From Candidatus Rokuibacteriota bacterium (lineage in GTDB: Bacteria > Methylomirabilota > Methylomirabilia > Rokubacteriales > CSP1-6), in NCBI GenBank assembly GCA_003220535.1, contig QHSU01000065.1, positions 62,001 to 126,000 of the forward strand: DNA of 64,000 nucleotides, written 5' to 3'. Positions within the stretch are counted from its first letter, which is position 1, and each line of letters starts with the position of its first letter. Positions 33,814 to 43,396 of this stretch are shown here, in pieces. The notes under the pieces were generated by a model. That model was not told the origin of the DNA. It worked only from the letters and a program-made list of their open reading frames with translations, and ran no database searches. The position numbers and the translations under genes are program-made.

Positions 33814-34659
33814 ATGCTGCGACGCGCACTGTCGACGCTTGTCGCCTCGACGGTCATCGCGGGCTGCGCCACGACGCGTGTTTCGTTTCCGAACGCGACC
33901 CCCGACAAACCACTGACGGTGCCAGCGTGGGAGGAACGCCCGGAGGGCGCGGGCCCGTTTCCGGCCGTCGTCTTGCTCCACGGCTGCCACGGCGTGTCGG
34001 AGTCGAACCACGAGTGGTCGCGCTGGTTCCGCGATCAGGGATACGTGGCGCTGGTGGTCGACAGCTGGAGCCCTCGCGGGGTCGGCAAGACGTGTGACCC
34101 GTCGCTGCCGGACATCCCGAACACGGAACGGTTCGACGACGCCGTCGGCGCGCTCCGCTACCTGCACCGCAAGCCCTACGTCGATCGCGCGCACATCGGC
34201 GTGATCGGGTGGTCAAACGGCGGCGTGTTCGCCATCGCGGTTGTCAACGGGCCGAGCCTCGAGCGCGCTCGCCGCCGGGGCGTCGTGCTCCCCGAACCCG
34301 GCTTCAGAGCGTCCGTGGGCGTCTATCCCGGCGGCTGCTACTCGCTGGTGGAAGAGCTCGTGACGCGCCCCCTGCTCGTGCTGCTCGGTGACGCCGACGA
34401 CTGGACCGCCCCGGGCCCGTGCGTCGCGATGGTCGAGGCCATGCGCCGCCGGGGCGCGGACGCGACCATCGTGCTCTACCCGCAGGCCTATCACTACTTC
34501 GACGTGATAGGCCAACCGCGTGCCTATCTGCCCGAAGTCGCCAACCACAACAAGCCAAACGAGTGCTGCGGCGCCACCGTCGCCTTCGACGCGGGGGCCT
34601 TCGCGGACGCGCGCCGCCGGGTCGCGGAGTTCTTCGGCTATCATCTGAGAGCCAGGTAG
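33814..34659 (+). CDS. Dienelactone-hydrolase-like lipoprotein
   Basis: 281 residues. A lipobox 'TVIAGC' near residue 18 marks it as a lipoprotein. The alpha/beta-hydrolase fold shows 'VVLLHGCHGVSE' (oxyanion region), nucleophile Ser in 'GWSNGG', an Asp in 'LGDADDW' and His in 'AYHYFD', as in dienelactone hydrolases with Ser in place of Cys. It would sit in the periplasm and cleave an ester or lactone of unknown identity. ATG 33814 is 6 nt from TATGCT; the frame extends five codons upstream to a GTG within the promoter, which is rejected. The HtrA-like gene follows 9 bases downstream. Confidence 0.82.
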   Translation: MLRRALSTLVASTVIAGCATTRVSFPNATPDKPLTVPAWEERPEGAGPFPAVVLLHGCHGVSESNHEWSRWFRDQGYVALVVDSWSPRGVGKTCDPSLPDIPNTERFDDAVGALRYLHRKPYVDRAHIGVIGWSNGGVFAIAVVNGPSLERARRRGVVLPEPGFRASVGVYPGGCYSLVEELVTRPLLVLLGDADDWTAPGPCVAMVEAMRRRGADATIVLYPQAYHYFDVIGQPRAYLPEVANHNKPNECCGATVAFDAGAFADARRRVAEFFGYHLRAR

Positions 34660-34668
34660 CGCCCGACC

Positions 34669-35574
34669 ATGGACAGCTCCGTCGAACTCGTCCGGCACCT
34701 CTTGCAGAGCGTCGTGTACATCCACACGACCGTGCCCCGCGACCATCCCTCCACGAAGATCCTCGGCAACGAGCGGCTGGGCAGCGGCGTCGTGGTCGAT
34801 GCCTCCGGCCTCATCCTGACCGTCAACTACGTCGTGATGGGCGGCCAGGCGATCTCCGTCGCGTTCCAGAAAGGACGGCGCGCGAAGGCCGAGCTCGTCG
34901 CGCAGGATTTCGAGATCGGCCTCGCCCTCATCCGGGTGAATCGGCAGGGGCTCGTGGCGGCCGACGTGGGCACGGGCGACGCGGTCGAGCGGTGCGACGA
35001 GGTCGTGCTGCTGGGCGCGATGGGGCCGCAGGAGCGCCGGGCGACGGGCGGGCTCGTCACCTACGTCGGCGAGTTCGAGGCCCACTGGGAATACCTGCTC
35101 GATCGGGGCATCGTCTCCAACGCGCCGAACCCGGGCTATGGCGGCGGTGGGCTCTTCGCGATGAGCGGCCGTCTCGCCGGAACCGTGTCGCTGAACCTCA
35201 ACGAGATCACCCGGAGCTCGCTGGCGATTCCGGTCGACTGCTACCGTGCGCATCGCGACGAGATGGTTCGCCACGGACGAATCGTCAGCCGGGCCCGCCG
35301 CGCCTGGCTCGGCATCTTCGCGCACGTGATCGAAGAAGGCGTGGTCGTCGCGGGCGTGGTGCCCGACGGTCCGGGTGATCGCGGCGGGCTGCAGGAGGGC
35401 GACCTGATCGTCTCGCTCAACGCCGAGGAGGTGGGCAGCCGGCGCGATCTCTACATGAGCCTCTGGCGTCACGAGCCAGGCGAGGCGCTGACCCTCGAGG
35501 TGATGCGGGACAACAAGGTCCGCCGGTTCGAGGTGAAGGGAGGCGACCGCGCGCACTTCTTCCGACAGCTGTGA
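34669..35574 (+). CDS. HtrA-like PDZ protein lacking the catalytic triad
   Basis: 301 residues with a trypsin-like S1C domain (about 1-195) and one PDZ domain (about 205-295, 'GVVPDGPGDRGGLQEGDLIVS'). The fold is recognisable, but all catalytic positions are changed: the His of 'TNAHVV' is Tyr54 in 'TVNYVV', the Asp of 'DLALI' is Gly84 in 'GLALI', and the Ser of 'GNSGGPL' is Gly158 in 'GYGGGGL'. No signal peptide is visible. It is probably a binding scaffold or regulator rather than a protease. The stop overlaps the YihY gene start (GTGA). Confidence 0.82.
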   Translation: MDSSVELVRHLLQSVVYIHTTVPRDHPSTKILGNERLGSGVVVDASGLILTVNYVVMGGQAISVAFQKGRRAKAELVAQDFEIGLALIRVNRQGLVAADVGTGDAVERCDEVVLLGAMGPQERRATGGLVTYVGEFEAHWEYLLDRGIVSNAPNPGYGGGGLFAMSGRLAGTVSLNLNEITRSSLAIPVDCYRAHRDEMVRHGRIVSRARRAWLGIFAHVIEEGVVVAGVVPDGPGDRGGLQEGDLIVSLNAEEVGSRRDLYMSLWRHEPGEALTLEVMRDNKVRRFEVKGGDRAHFFRQL

Positions 35575-36371
35575 CCGCGGGCCCCCGCGGCGCGCTCTCG
35601 CGCTTCGTCGCCGCCGACGGCTTCTTCATGAGCGCCGGCCTCGCGTTCTTCTTCCTCATGTGCCTGATCCCCATCCTGCTCCTCGGCATCTCCATGGTCG
35701 GATACGTGCTGTCGGGAGAACAGGCAGCGCGTCACGTGGTGGGCCAGCTGACCCAGCAGTTTCCCGTCTATCAGGCGCAGCTCGCCCGGGTCCTGCTCCG
35801 CATCGTCGAGACCAGAACCGCGTCGGGACTGCTCGGCACGGCGGTGCTCGTGCTCTTCTCGACGCCGCTCCTCAGCGCCTCGCGTCTCATCCTGCATCGT
35901 CTCCTGGGCGTGCGAACCGACGGGGGCTTCGTGCGCAATCTCGCGCGCGACAGCTGGATGGCGCTGCTGCTGAGCATGCTCCTCTTCACCGTCAGCACGC
36001 TCACGTGGCTCTATCACGGGTTCCGCGCGGTCGCCGTCAACGCGTTGCCGGTCCCGCCCCGCTGGTTCGGGCTCGCGGGCCTCCCGTTGAGCCTGGCCCT
36101 GTCCACCGTCATGTTCTATCTGGCCTATCGTTACCTTCCGCGTCGGCGCGTGCGCGTGGGGCCGGCGCTGGCGGGGGCCATCCTCGCGAGTGTTCTCTGG
36201 GAGGTCGCCAAGCAGCTCTTCCGCCTGTACATCCAGAAGGTCGGCATCTACAACGAGATCTACGGCCCGCTGGGCGTGCTCGTCGCCTTCGTGATGTTCG
36301 TCTACTACTCGGCGGTCGTGTTCGTCTTCTCCGCGGCGTTCGTGGCGGCCCTGGAGTCCCGGCGGCGCTGA
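35571..36371 (+). CDS. YihY/virulence factor BrkB family membrane protein
   Basis: 266 residues and six hydrophobic segments in the pattern of YihY proteins, formerly misnamed ribonuclease BN. It contains 'FFFLMCLIPILLLGISMVGY' like first membrane region and 'YLPRRRVRVGPALAGAILASVLWE', a conserved family block. Function in most bacteria is unknown; lipid or solute transport has been proposed. GTG 35571 is coupled to the HtrA-like gene, hinting that the PDZ protein acts at the membrane with it. Confidence 0.85.
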   Translation: MTAGPRGALSRFVAADGFFMSAGLAFFFLMCLIPILLLGISMVGYVLSGEQAARHVVGQLTQQFPVYQAQLARVLLRIVETRTASGLLGTAVLVLFSTPLLSASRLILHRLLGVRTDGGFVRNLARDSWMALLLSMLLFTVSTLTWLYHGFRAVAVNALPVPPRWFGLAGLPLSLALSTVMFYLAYRYLPRRRVRVGPALAGAILASVLWEVAKQLFRLYIQKVGIYNEIYGPLGVLVAFVMFVYYSAVVFVFSAAFVAALESRRR

Positions 36372-36471
36372 CGCGCGCGCCTCGTGCCGGGGCGCGGTCT
36401 CCCGCACGACGCCTCGGGACGGATGTGTTATCGTCTTCGGCGCTTCTGACTCGGCGGCGGAGGGAAGACCC

Positions 36472-37383
36472 ATGATGCTCAAGGGCAAGGTGGCGGTGGT
36501 CACGGGCGCAGGGCGCGGGATCGGCCGGGAGATCGCCCTGCTGATGGCGCGACACGGGGCGCAGGTGGTCGTCAACGACTACGGCGGCTCGGCGGCCGGG
36601 AGCGGCGCCGAGAGCGCGCCGGCCGACGAGGTGGTGAGCGAGATCACGAAGGCCGGCGGCAAAGCCACCGCGAGCTACGACTCGGTCGCCTCGATGGCCG
36701 GGGGCCAGGCCATCGTCAAGACGGCGGTGGACACCTTCGGTCGCGTCGACATCGTCGTCAACAACGCCGGGATCCTCCGGGATCGCATGATCTTCAACAT
36801 GACCGAGGAGGAATGGGACGCCGTCATCAACACCCATCTCAAGGGTAGCTTCGCCGTGACCCGCGCGGCCGCGCCCCTCATGCGCGAGCAGAAGTGGGGA
36901 CGGGTCATCAACATGACGTCGACCTCGGGCCTGATCGGCAACGTCGGCCAGGCCAACTACGCCGCCGCCAAGCTCGGCATCTTCGGCCTCACCAAGGCGA
37001 CGGCGCTCGACATGGCCCGCTACAACGTGACGGCGAACTGCATTTCGCCGTTCGCCTGGACGCGCATGATCGGGACGATCCCGACCGAGACCGAAGCGCA
37101 GAAGGCGCGCGTCGAGAAGATCAAGAAGCTCTCGCCCGCGCACATCGCGCCCGTCGCCGTCTTCCTGGCGAGCGACGCGGCCCGGGACGTGAGCGGCCAG
37201 GTCTTCGGCGTGCGCGGCAAGGAGATCATGCTCTTCGGCCACGAGCGTCCGATCATGCGGGTGCACAACTCCGAGGGCTGGACGCCCGAGGGCTTCACCG
37301 AGATGTTTCCCGGGACCCTCCAGCACCATCTGGTGCCGCTCGTCACGTCCGGCCAGTACTTCAACTACGACCCGCTCGTCTGA
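36472..37383 (+). CDS. Short-chain dehydrogenase, 3-hydroxyacyl-CoA / HSD17B4 type
   Basis: 303 residues: 'VVTGAGRGIGREIALL', 'NNAGILRDRMIFNM', Ser in 'NMTSTSG' and YxxxK in 'ANYAAAK' are intact. The 'VVVNDYGGS' segment after the first fold unit and the long C-terminal tail are typical of the dehydrogenase unit of multifunctional enzyme type 2 and related bacterial acyl-CoA metabolism. GGAGGGAAG precedes ATG 36472. It is a single-gene unit. The specific substrate is not deduced. Confidence 0.85.
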   Translation: MMLKGKVAVVTGAGRGIGREIALLMARHGAQVVVNDYGGSAAGSGAESAPADEVVSEITKAGGKATASYDSVASMAGGQAIVKTAVDTFGRVDIVVNNAGILRDRMIFNMTEEEWDAVINTHLKGSFAVTRAAAPLMREQKWGRVINMTSTSGLIGNVGQANYAAAKLGIFGLTKATALDMARYNVTANCISPFAWTRMIGTIPTETEAQKARVEKIKKLSPAHIAPVAVFLASDAARDVSGQVFGVRGKEIMLFGHERPIMRVHNSEGWTPEGFTEMFPGTLQHHLVPLVTSGQYFNYDPLV

Positions 37384-37618
37384 GCGGCAGTGCGAGCCTG
37401 TGAAGCGTGAGGGAGGGCAGGGAGACCGCACCATGATCGACATGACGCTCGAGCTGGCCGAAACGGCCGGGTGATCGGCGCCATCGGCTGCGGCGGCGGG
37501 ACGGGCGAGCAAGATCAGGAATGCTCCGACGCCGGTGCGGCCGCGCTCGCCGGCTCGGCGAGCCGGAGCGGGGCGAGTCGCCGGAACCCTGCCTCGACGA
37601 CCTGTTCGGCGACGCTCA
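37384..37618. other. 235-bp stretch with only very short ORFs
   Basis: A 13-codon ORF (37433-37474, 'MIDMTLELAETAG') follows a GGGAG site and looks like the 5' end of a lost gene. On the minus strand a 34-codon ORF (37515-37619) overlaps the TauE stop as TGATG. Neither is supported by similarity. Confidence 0.35.
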
Positions 37619-38395
<777 letters not shown>

Positions 38396-38399
38396 CTCT

Positions 38400-40313
38400 T
38401 CAGGCCCGAGACGCACGACGGCGCCAGCCGACCACGAGCCATGCGACGCCTCCGATCAGGCTCACGGCGATTCCCCCGAGCTCCGGAGCTCCCGGGCCGT
38501 AGCTGAGCTCGACGGTGCGGGTGTTTGCCCTCCCGTCCAGTCGTACCTCGAGATCGCCGATCCGTCCTCGCCGCGTCTCGACCGGCGCGCCGTCGACACG
38601 TGCGCGCCAGAGTGGATAGTACGCGATCCGCGTGGAGACCCAGCCGTCGCGATCGGCATCGGCGGTCAGCGTGATCGTCCAGCGGTCGCGAGCGACCGCG
38701 CGCGGAAGCGCGATCGCCTCTCGGCGGACGTAGATCAAGAACGGCGGCGCCGACGCGCGCCTTGCGAACGCGCGGTTGTCGTCGAGGGCACGCAGCCGGG
38801 ATGCATCCTCGTCGAGCGCGACGACGACGCTGATCCCGAGCCGCTCCGCGTAGCCGTTGAACGTGTCCGGGTCTAGGGCGTCCAGCGCGCGGCCGAAGAG
38901 CGAGCGGCCGTCGAGCTGCTCGGCCAGACGAGTGATCGGTCCGGGTCCGGCGTCGCCACGATAGACGAGCGCGGCGATCGGCGAGGGATGCGTGAACGTC
39001 CCGTGCACGATCGCGCGCTCCGAGAAGACCGGGGCCAGCGCCGTCACATGGGTGTGGGGCCGATACCACTGCGTGTCCCCGGACGCTCCGTACACGAGCG
39101 GCACGGCCGATCTCACGAACAGGACCCGCCCCGGGGGCGCCTGGCGCAGCGCCGTCCAGAGATCGCCGAGCTTGAGGCCACGCTCGACGGAGCCGAGCGA
39201 CGGCCAGTCGGCTGCACGGGGCCAGAGCGTGAGCGTCTCTCCGCGCAGGGAGACGATCACCACGAGCAGCACGCCCGCCAGGCCGACTACCAGGTCCCCA
39301 TGTCGCAAGCGCGGACGCAGGCCGGACCAGCCGAGACCGGCCGCGAGGATCACCGCGATCCACGCGCCGTCCACGACGCGGTTCGCCGGCAGCCAGCGCG
39401 CGCCGAGCGGCTCGAGCGCGAATCGGTCGGCGAGCGTGACGAGGCCCATCGCCCACGGAAACAGCGCGACGACCAGCGCCGCCGGTCCGGCGCCGCGAGC
39501 CCGGACCAGTCCGAGGAGGGCGACGAGCGCCAGGAACGCTCCGAAGCCGCCGACGCTCGGCGGCTCGCCCCACGCGAGCGCGCGGGTGTGCTCGAGACGG
39601 AGGACGAGCGGCACCGTCCAGAAGGCCGTCAGCGCGGCCGCGAGGACGAGCGCCGCCAGTGCCTGCCCGAGGCGCGCCACGCGCGGGGGCCGCACGATCG
39701 CCCCGAGCGCCAGCAGCACGATGGCGGCCGGGAGCGCCGCCGGATGAGTGAGGACGATCCCCGCGACGATCACCACCGCGGTGGCCGGAAGGCGTCGCGC
39801 CTCCGCGATCCAGGGGAGGAGGACCAGGAGCAGCAGGGGGACGAGTGCCCACGCGAGCCGCGCGCCGATCATCCCGATGTGCACGCCGCCCTCGACGCCG
39901 CTCGTCGTCCCGGCGGACAGCGTCAGCGCGACGAACGCGGCCGGCAGCGCCAGCCAGCCGCTGCCCGACACGCGCGCGAGCGCCAGGAAGGCCGTCAGCC
40001 CCGGCGCGAGGTACGCCATCCAGACGAGCGCCTGATAGGCAGCCGAGATCGACAGCACGGCGAAGGACGCGCGGTAGAGGAGCGCTCCCGCGTACGCGAA
40101 GCCCGGCGGGTAGAACTGCAGCTCGGGATAGCCCGCCCACCAGTCCGGGTTCCACGCCCACGGCGCCGGGCCGTGCGTGACGACGTGCCAGAGGCGGTAG
40201 AGCTGGCCGGGGTGATCGTCGTAGCCGGAGGGCGAGACGCCGAGCGCCGCCGCGCCGAAGAGGAGCCCATACGAGACGAGCAACGCGAGGGGAAAAAGCC
40301 GGTCGCGAGCCAC
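38400..40313 (-). CDS. Large polytopic membrane protein, GT-C-like
   Basis: 637 residues with about twelve hydrophobic segments in the first 420 residues, then a soluble C-terminal domain of about 190 residues and a final membrane helix near the C-terminus. An early loop 'SGYDDHPGQLYRLWHVV' holds acidic residues at the position of the GT-C catalytic Asp. This matches uncharacterised GT-C-like membrane proteins, so lipid-linked sugar transfer to a surface polymer is plausible. The GTG start at 40313 lies 8 nt from a TATGAT box. The family assignment is from general pattern only. Confidence 0.62.
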   Translation of the reverse strand: MARDRLFPLALLVSYGLLFGAAALGVSPSGYDDHPGQLYRLWHVVTHGPAPWAWNPDWWAGYPELQFYPPGFAYAGALLYRASFAVLSISAAYQALVWMAYLAPGLTAFLALARVSGSGWLALPAAFVALTLSAGTTSGVEGGVHIGMIGARLAWALVPLLLLVLLPWIAEARRLPATAVVIVAGIVLTHPAALPAAIVLLALGAIVRPPRVARLGQALAALVLAAALTAFWTVPLVLRLEHTRALAWGEPPSVGGFGAFLALVALLGLVRARGAGPAALVVALFPWAMGLVTLADRFALEPLGARWLPANRVVDGAWIAVILAAGLGWSGLRPRLRHGDLVVGLAGVLLVVIVSLRGETLTLWPRAADWPSLGSVERGLKLGDLWTALRQAPPGRVLFVRSAVPLVYGASGDTQWYRPHTHVTALAPVFSERAIVHGTFTHPSPIAALVYRGDAGPGPITRLAEQLDGRSLFGRALDALDPDTFNGYAERLGISVVVALDEDASRLRALDDNRAFARRASAPPFLIYVRREAIALPRAVARDRWTITLTADADRDGWVSTRIAYYPLWRARVDGAPVETRRGRIGDLEVRLDGRANTRTVELSYGPGAPELGGIAVSLIGGVAWLVVGWRRRASRA

Positions 40314-40321
40314 CGCAGGGG

Positions 40322-40327
40322 ATCATA
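40322..40327 (-). promoter_or_regulatory. Leaderless -10 box for the GT-C-like gene
   Basis: TATGAT on the minus strand ends 8 nt before GTG 40313. Confidence 0.5.
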
Positions 40328-40333
40328 CTTCAA

Positions 40334-40362
40334 TTGACAGGACGCGAAGTTGAGTGTTAATT
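40334..40362 (+). promoter_or_regulatory. Sigma-70 promoter of the threonine synthase operon
   Basis: A perfect TTGACA (40334-40339) is followed after 17 bp by TTAATT (40357-40362). Predicted start near 40369, giving a leader of about 60 nt to ATG 40432. Confidence 0.55.
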
Positions 40363-40431
40363 GGTGCAAATGTCTTGCTGTCGGTGCTGCAAAACTCGGG
40401 GCTCAATTCCCCTACCGATTGGAGACTTGAA

Positions 40432-41679
40432 ATGGAGAAGCTGAACGGCCTGCGATGTCGTGAGTGTGGCCGCCACTACCCGGCGGCTCCCGTCCACGTG
40501 TGCGAGTTCTGTTTCGGTCCCCTCGAGGTCGACTATCGGTATGACGCGCTGAGAGGCGTGGTCACCCGCGAGTCGATCGCGGCCGGGCCGCCGAGCATGT
40601 GGCGGTACAAAGACCTGCTGCCGATCGACGGCGACGTCGCCGTCGGCCATCACGTGGGCTTCACGCCGCTGATCCGCGCGCACAACCTCGCCGACGAGCT
40701 GGGCTGCCGCGAGGTCTGGGTCAAGAACGACTCCGTCTGTCATCCCTCGTGGTCCTTCAAGGACCGCGTGGTGGCGGTCGCGGTGACGAAGGCCCGGGAG
40801 TTCGGCTTCGACACCGTGGCCTGCGCCTCGACCGGGAACCTCGCGAACTCCGTCGCCGCCCACGCTGCCGAGGGTCGACTCAAGTCGTACATCTTCATCC
40901 CGGCCGACCTCGAGCAGGGCAAGGTGATCGCGACGCTCGTGTATAGCCCGACGCTGATCGCCGTCCACGGGACGTACGACGAGGTCAACCGGCTGTGCTC
41001 GGAAATCGCGGACAAGTATCGCTGGGCCTTCGTGAACGTGAACTTCCGCCCGTACTACTCGGAGGGCTCGAAGAGCCACGGCTTCGAGATCGTGGAACAG
41101 CTGGGCTGGAGGACGCCCGCGCACATCGTCGTGCCCTGCGCCGGCGGCTCGCTGATCACGAAGATCTGGAAGGCGATCAAGGAGCTGAAGCTCCTCGGTC
41201 TCATCGACGAACGGCGTGGGACGAAGATGCACGCGGCCCAGGCGCTCGGCTGCGGCCCCATCGTCACGATGATCAAGAACGACACGGACGTGCTCGTGCC
41301 GGTCCGCCCCAACACGATCGCGAAGTCGCTGGCGATCGGCAACCCGGCCGATGGCTACTATGCCTACAAGACGACCAAGGAGTCAGAGGGCTCCGGCGAG
41401 CACGCGACCGACGAGGAGATCATCGAGGGGATGCTGCTCCTGGCGCGGACCGAGGGCATCTTCACCGAGACCGCCGGCGGGGTGACGGTCGCCGCGGCCA
41501 AGAAGCTCATCGAGCGCGGCGTCATCCCGCGTGACGAGTCGATCGTGCTGTCCATCACGGGCAACGGTCTGAAGACGCCCGACGCCCTCCAGGATCGGCT
41601 GGAAGCCCACGTGAAGATCAAGCCCTCGCTGACGGCCTTCGACCGCGCGCTGGCCGATCTCAAGTCCCAAACGTCGTAG
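40432..41679 (+). CDS. thrC: Threonine synthase-like PLP enzyme
   Basis: 415 residues. An N-terminal zinc ribbon has C9, C12, C24 and C27; the PLP lysine is K110 in 'SWSFKDR', and 'STGNLANSVAAHAA' and 'TAGGVTVAAAKKL' complete the fold type II pattern. It is annotated as threonine synthase (O-phosphohomoserine to threonine). It is followed 14 bases later by a ThiS/MoaD-type sulfur carrier and a NIL-domain protein. That arrangement recalls PLP enzymes that use a protein thiocarboxylate, such as CysM with CysO, so a sulfur-amino-acid role is possible. GGAGAC precedes ATG 40432. Confidence 0.85.
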   Translation: MEKLNGLRCRECGRHYPAAPVHVCEFCFGPLEVDYRYDALRGVVTRESIAAGPPSMWRYKDLLPIDGDVAVGHHVGFTPLIRAHNLADELGCREVWVKNDSVCHPSWSFKDRVVAVAVTKAREFGFDTVACASTGNLANSVAAHAAEGRLKSYIFIPADLEQGKVIATLVYSPTLIAVHGTYDEVNRLCSEIADKYRWAFVNVNFRPYYSEGSKSHGFEIVEQLGWRTPAHIVVPCAGGSLITKIWKAIKELKLLGLIDERRGTKMHAAQALGCGPIVTMIKNDTDVLVPVRPNTIAKSLAIGNPADGYYAYKTTKESEGSGEHATDEEIIEGMLLLARTEGIFTETAGGVTVAAAKKLIERGVIPRDESIVLSITGNGLKTPDALQDRLEAHVKIKPSLTAFDRALADLKSQTS

Positions 41680-41693
41680 GAGGAAAACGCGAA

Positions 41694-41969
41694 ATGCCGG
41701 TCCTCGTACGGATTCCCACGCCGCTGCGCGCGCTCACGAAGGGCAATGCCGAGATCCAGGCCAAGGGCGAAACGGTCGACAGCCTCGTCGACGACCTCGA
41801 GCGACAGTTCCCGGGGCTGAAGGACCGTCTGCTCGACGAGGCGGGGGAGCTGCGGCGCTTCATCAATATCTACGTCAACCAGGAGGACATCCGGTTCCTC
41901 CAGGCCAAGAAGACGACGCTGAAGGACGGCGACGAGGTGTCGATCGTGCCCGCCATCGCCGGAGGCTAG
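41694..41969 (+). CDS. ThiS/MoaD-family ubiquitin-like sulfur carrier
   Basis: 91 residues with the beta-grasp fold and a C-terminal Gly-Gly ('IVPAIAGG'), the site adenylated and converted to a thiocarboxylate. TAGGAGG lies 9 bases upstream of the ATG. Its place behind the threonine-synthase-like gene, and not with moa or thi genes, makes it a candidate sulfur donor for amino acid synthesis, as CysO is. No activating E1-like enzyme (MoeB/ThiF) or Mec+ protease is present in the window. Confidence 0.88.
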   Translation: MPVLVRIPTPLRALTKGNAEIQAKGETVDSLVDDLERQFPGLKDRLLDEAGELRRFINIYVNQEDIRFLQAKKTTLKDGDEVSIVPAIAGG

Positions 41970-41987
41970 CTCGGCCCGGTGCTCGCG

Positions 41988-42230
41988 ATGGCCCGCATGC
42001 GTGTCCGCCTCACCTTTCCGACCGCGCTCATTCAGGAGCCGATCGTGTACCGGCTCGTGAAGGACTTCGACATCGTGATCAACATCCGCCGCGCCGACGT
42101 GAAGGCCGACCACGGGTGGATGGCGCTCGAGCTCGAGGGGGACGAAGGCGCGCTCGAGCGCGGGGTCAAGTGGCTCAAGGAGCGGGGAATCCAGGTCGAC
42201 CCGATCGAACGTGACGTGATCGTTCCGTAG
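41988..42230 (+). CDS. NIL-domain protein
   Basis: 80 residues forming one ferredoxin-like NIL domain ('RVRLTFPTALIQEPIVYRL', 'INIRRADV', 'WMALELEGDE'). NIL domains are found at the C-terminus of methionine ABC transporters and in sulfur-related proteins including those for homocysteine formation in methanogens. The ATG at 41988 is chosen; GTG 41979 and ATG 41997 are alternatives. Its stop shares one base with the next GTG. It likely acts with the sulfur carrier upstream. Confidence 0.8.
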   Translation: MARMRVRLTFPTALIQEPIVYRLVKDFDIVINIRRADVKADHGWMALELEGDEGALERGVKWLKERGIQVDPIERDVIVP

Positions 42231-43396
42231 TGACGATATCCAAACGGGTTCAGGGGTTCACCGAATCCGTCATCCGTGAGATGACCCGCGTCGTCGACCA
42301 GCTCGGCGGCGTGAACCTGGCCCAGGGCATGCCCAACTTCCCGCCGCCGCCGGAGCTGATCGCCGCGGCCCATCGGGCGATCGACGGCGACTTCCACCAG
42401 TACGCGATCACGTGGGGCGCGCCGCGCCTGCGGCACGCGATCGCCGAGAAGTACCGCAAGTTCTACGCGATGGAGATCGAACCGGACCGCCACGTGACGA
42501 TCTGCTGCGGCTCGACGGAGACCATGTTGTCGACACTGCTCGCGGTGTTGAATCCGGGTGACGAAGTCATCATCTTCGAGCCGTTCTATGAAAATTATGG
42601 GCCCGGGTGCATTATTTCGGGCGCCCAGCCGGTCTTCGTGCCCCTGGAGCCCCCCGACTTCTCGTTCGATCCAGATCGGCTGCAGCGAGCGGTGACGCCT
42701 CGAACGCGCGCGATCATCTTCAACAGCCCCAACAACCCGACGGGCAAGGTCTTCTCGCGCGCCGAGCTCCAGACCATCGCCGATCTGTGCCAGGCCCACG
42801 ACCTGCTGGCGATCACCGACGAGATCTACGAGCATATCGTCTACGACGGCCTCGGCCACACGCCGATCGCCACGCTGCCGGGCATGGCCGAGCGCACCAT
42901 CACGATCTCGGGCATCTCGAAGTCCTACTCGGTGACGGGCTGGCGGGTCGGGTACGCGATCGCGCCCCCCGATCTGGCGGTCGGGATCCGGCGCGCGCAC
43001 GATTTCGTCACCGTCGGGGCGCCCCACCCGCTGCAGGAAGCCGCCGTCACGGCCCTCGGGTTGCCCGATTCGTACTACGTTCGGCTCCGGGAGTCGTACC
43101 AGGCGCGGCGCGATCTCCTCTGGGGCTACATCGAGAAGGCCGGCTTCGTGGCGTGGAAGCCGAGGGGCGCTTACTACATCCTCACGGACGTCGCCCACTT
43201 CCTGAAGCGGTACGACGTTGCCGACGATACGGCCTTCGCCATGTGGCTCATCAGGAACGTCGGCGTGGCGACGGTGCCGGGCTCGTCCTTCTACGCCCAC
43301 CCCGAGCTCGGCCGCACGAAGATCCGGTTCTGCTTCCCGAAGACCGACGACATGCTTCGGGACGCGGGAGAGCGCCTCCTCAAGCTCGGCTCGTGA
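42230..43396 (+). CDS. Class I/II aminotransferase
   Basis: 388 residues, fold type I: 'NSPNNPTGKVFS', 'ITDEIYEHIVYD', and the PLP lysine in 'SGISKSYSVTGWRVGYA'. The closest recognisable relatives are aspartate/kynurenine aminotransferases. GTG 42230 overlaps the NIL stop by one base. It could use a sulfur amino acid, kynurenine, glutamine or aspartate; the sequence alone does not decide. It is co-translated with the glycerate kinase. Confidence 0.88.
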   Translation: MTISKRVQGFTESVIREMTRVVDQLGGVNLAQGMPNFPPPPELIAAAHRAIDGDFHQYAITWGAPRLRHAIAEKYRKFYAMEIEPDRHVTICCGSTETMLSTLLAVLNPGDEVIIFEPFYENYGPGCIISGAQPVFVPLEPPDFSFDPDRLQRAVTPRTRAIIFNSPNNPTGKVFSRAELQTIADLCQAHDLLAITDEIYEHIVYDGLGHTPIATLPGMAERTITISGISKSYSVTGWRVGYAIAPPDLAVGIRRAHDFVTVGAPHPLQEAAVTALGLPDSYYVRLRESYQARRDLLWGYIEKAGFVAWKPRGAYYILTDVAHFLKRYDVADDTAFAMWLIRNVGVATVPGSSFYAHPELGRTKIRFCFPKTDDMLRDAGERLLKLGS

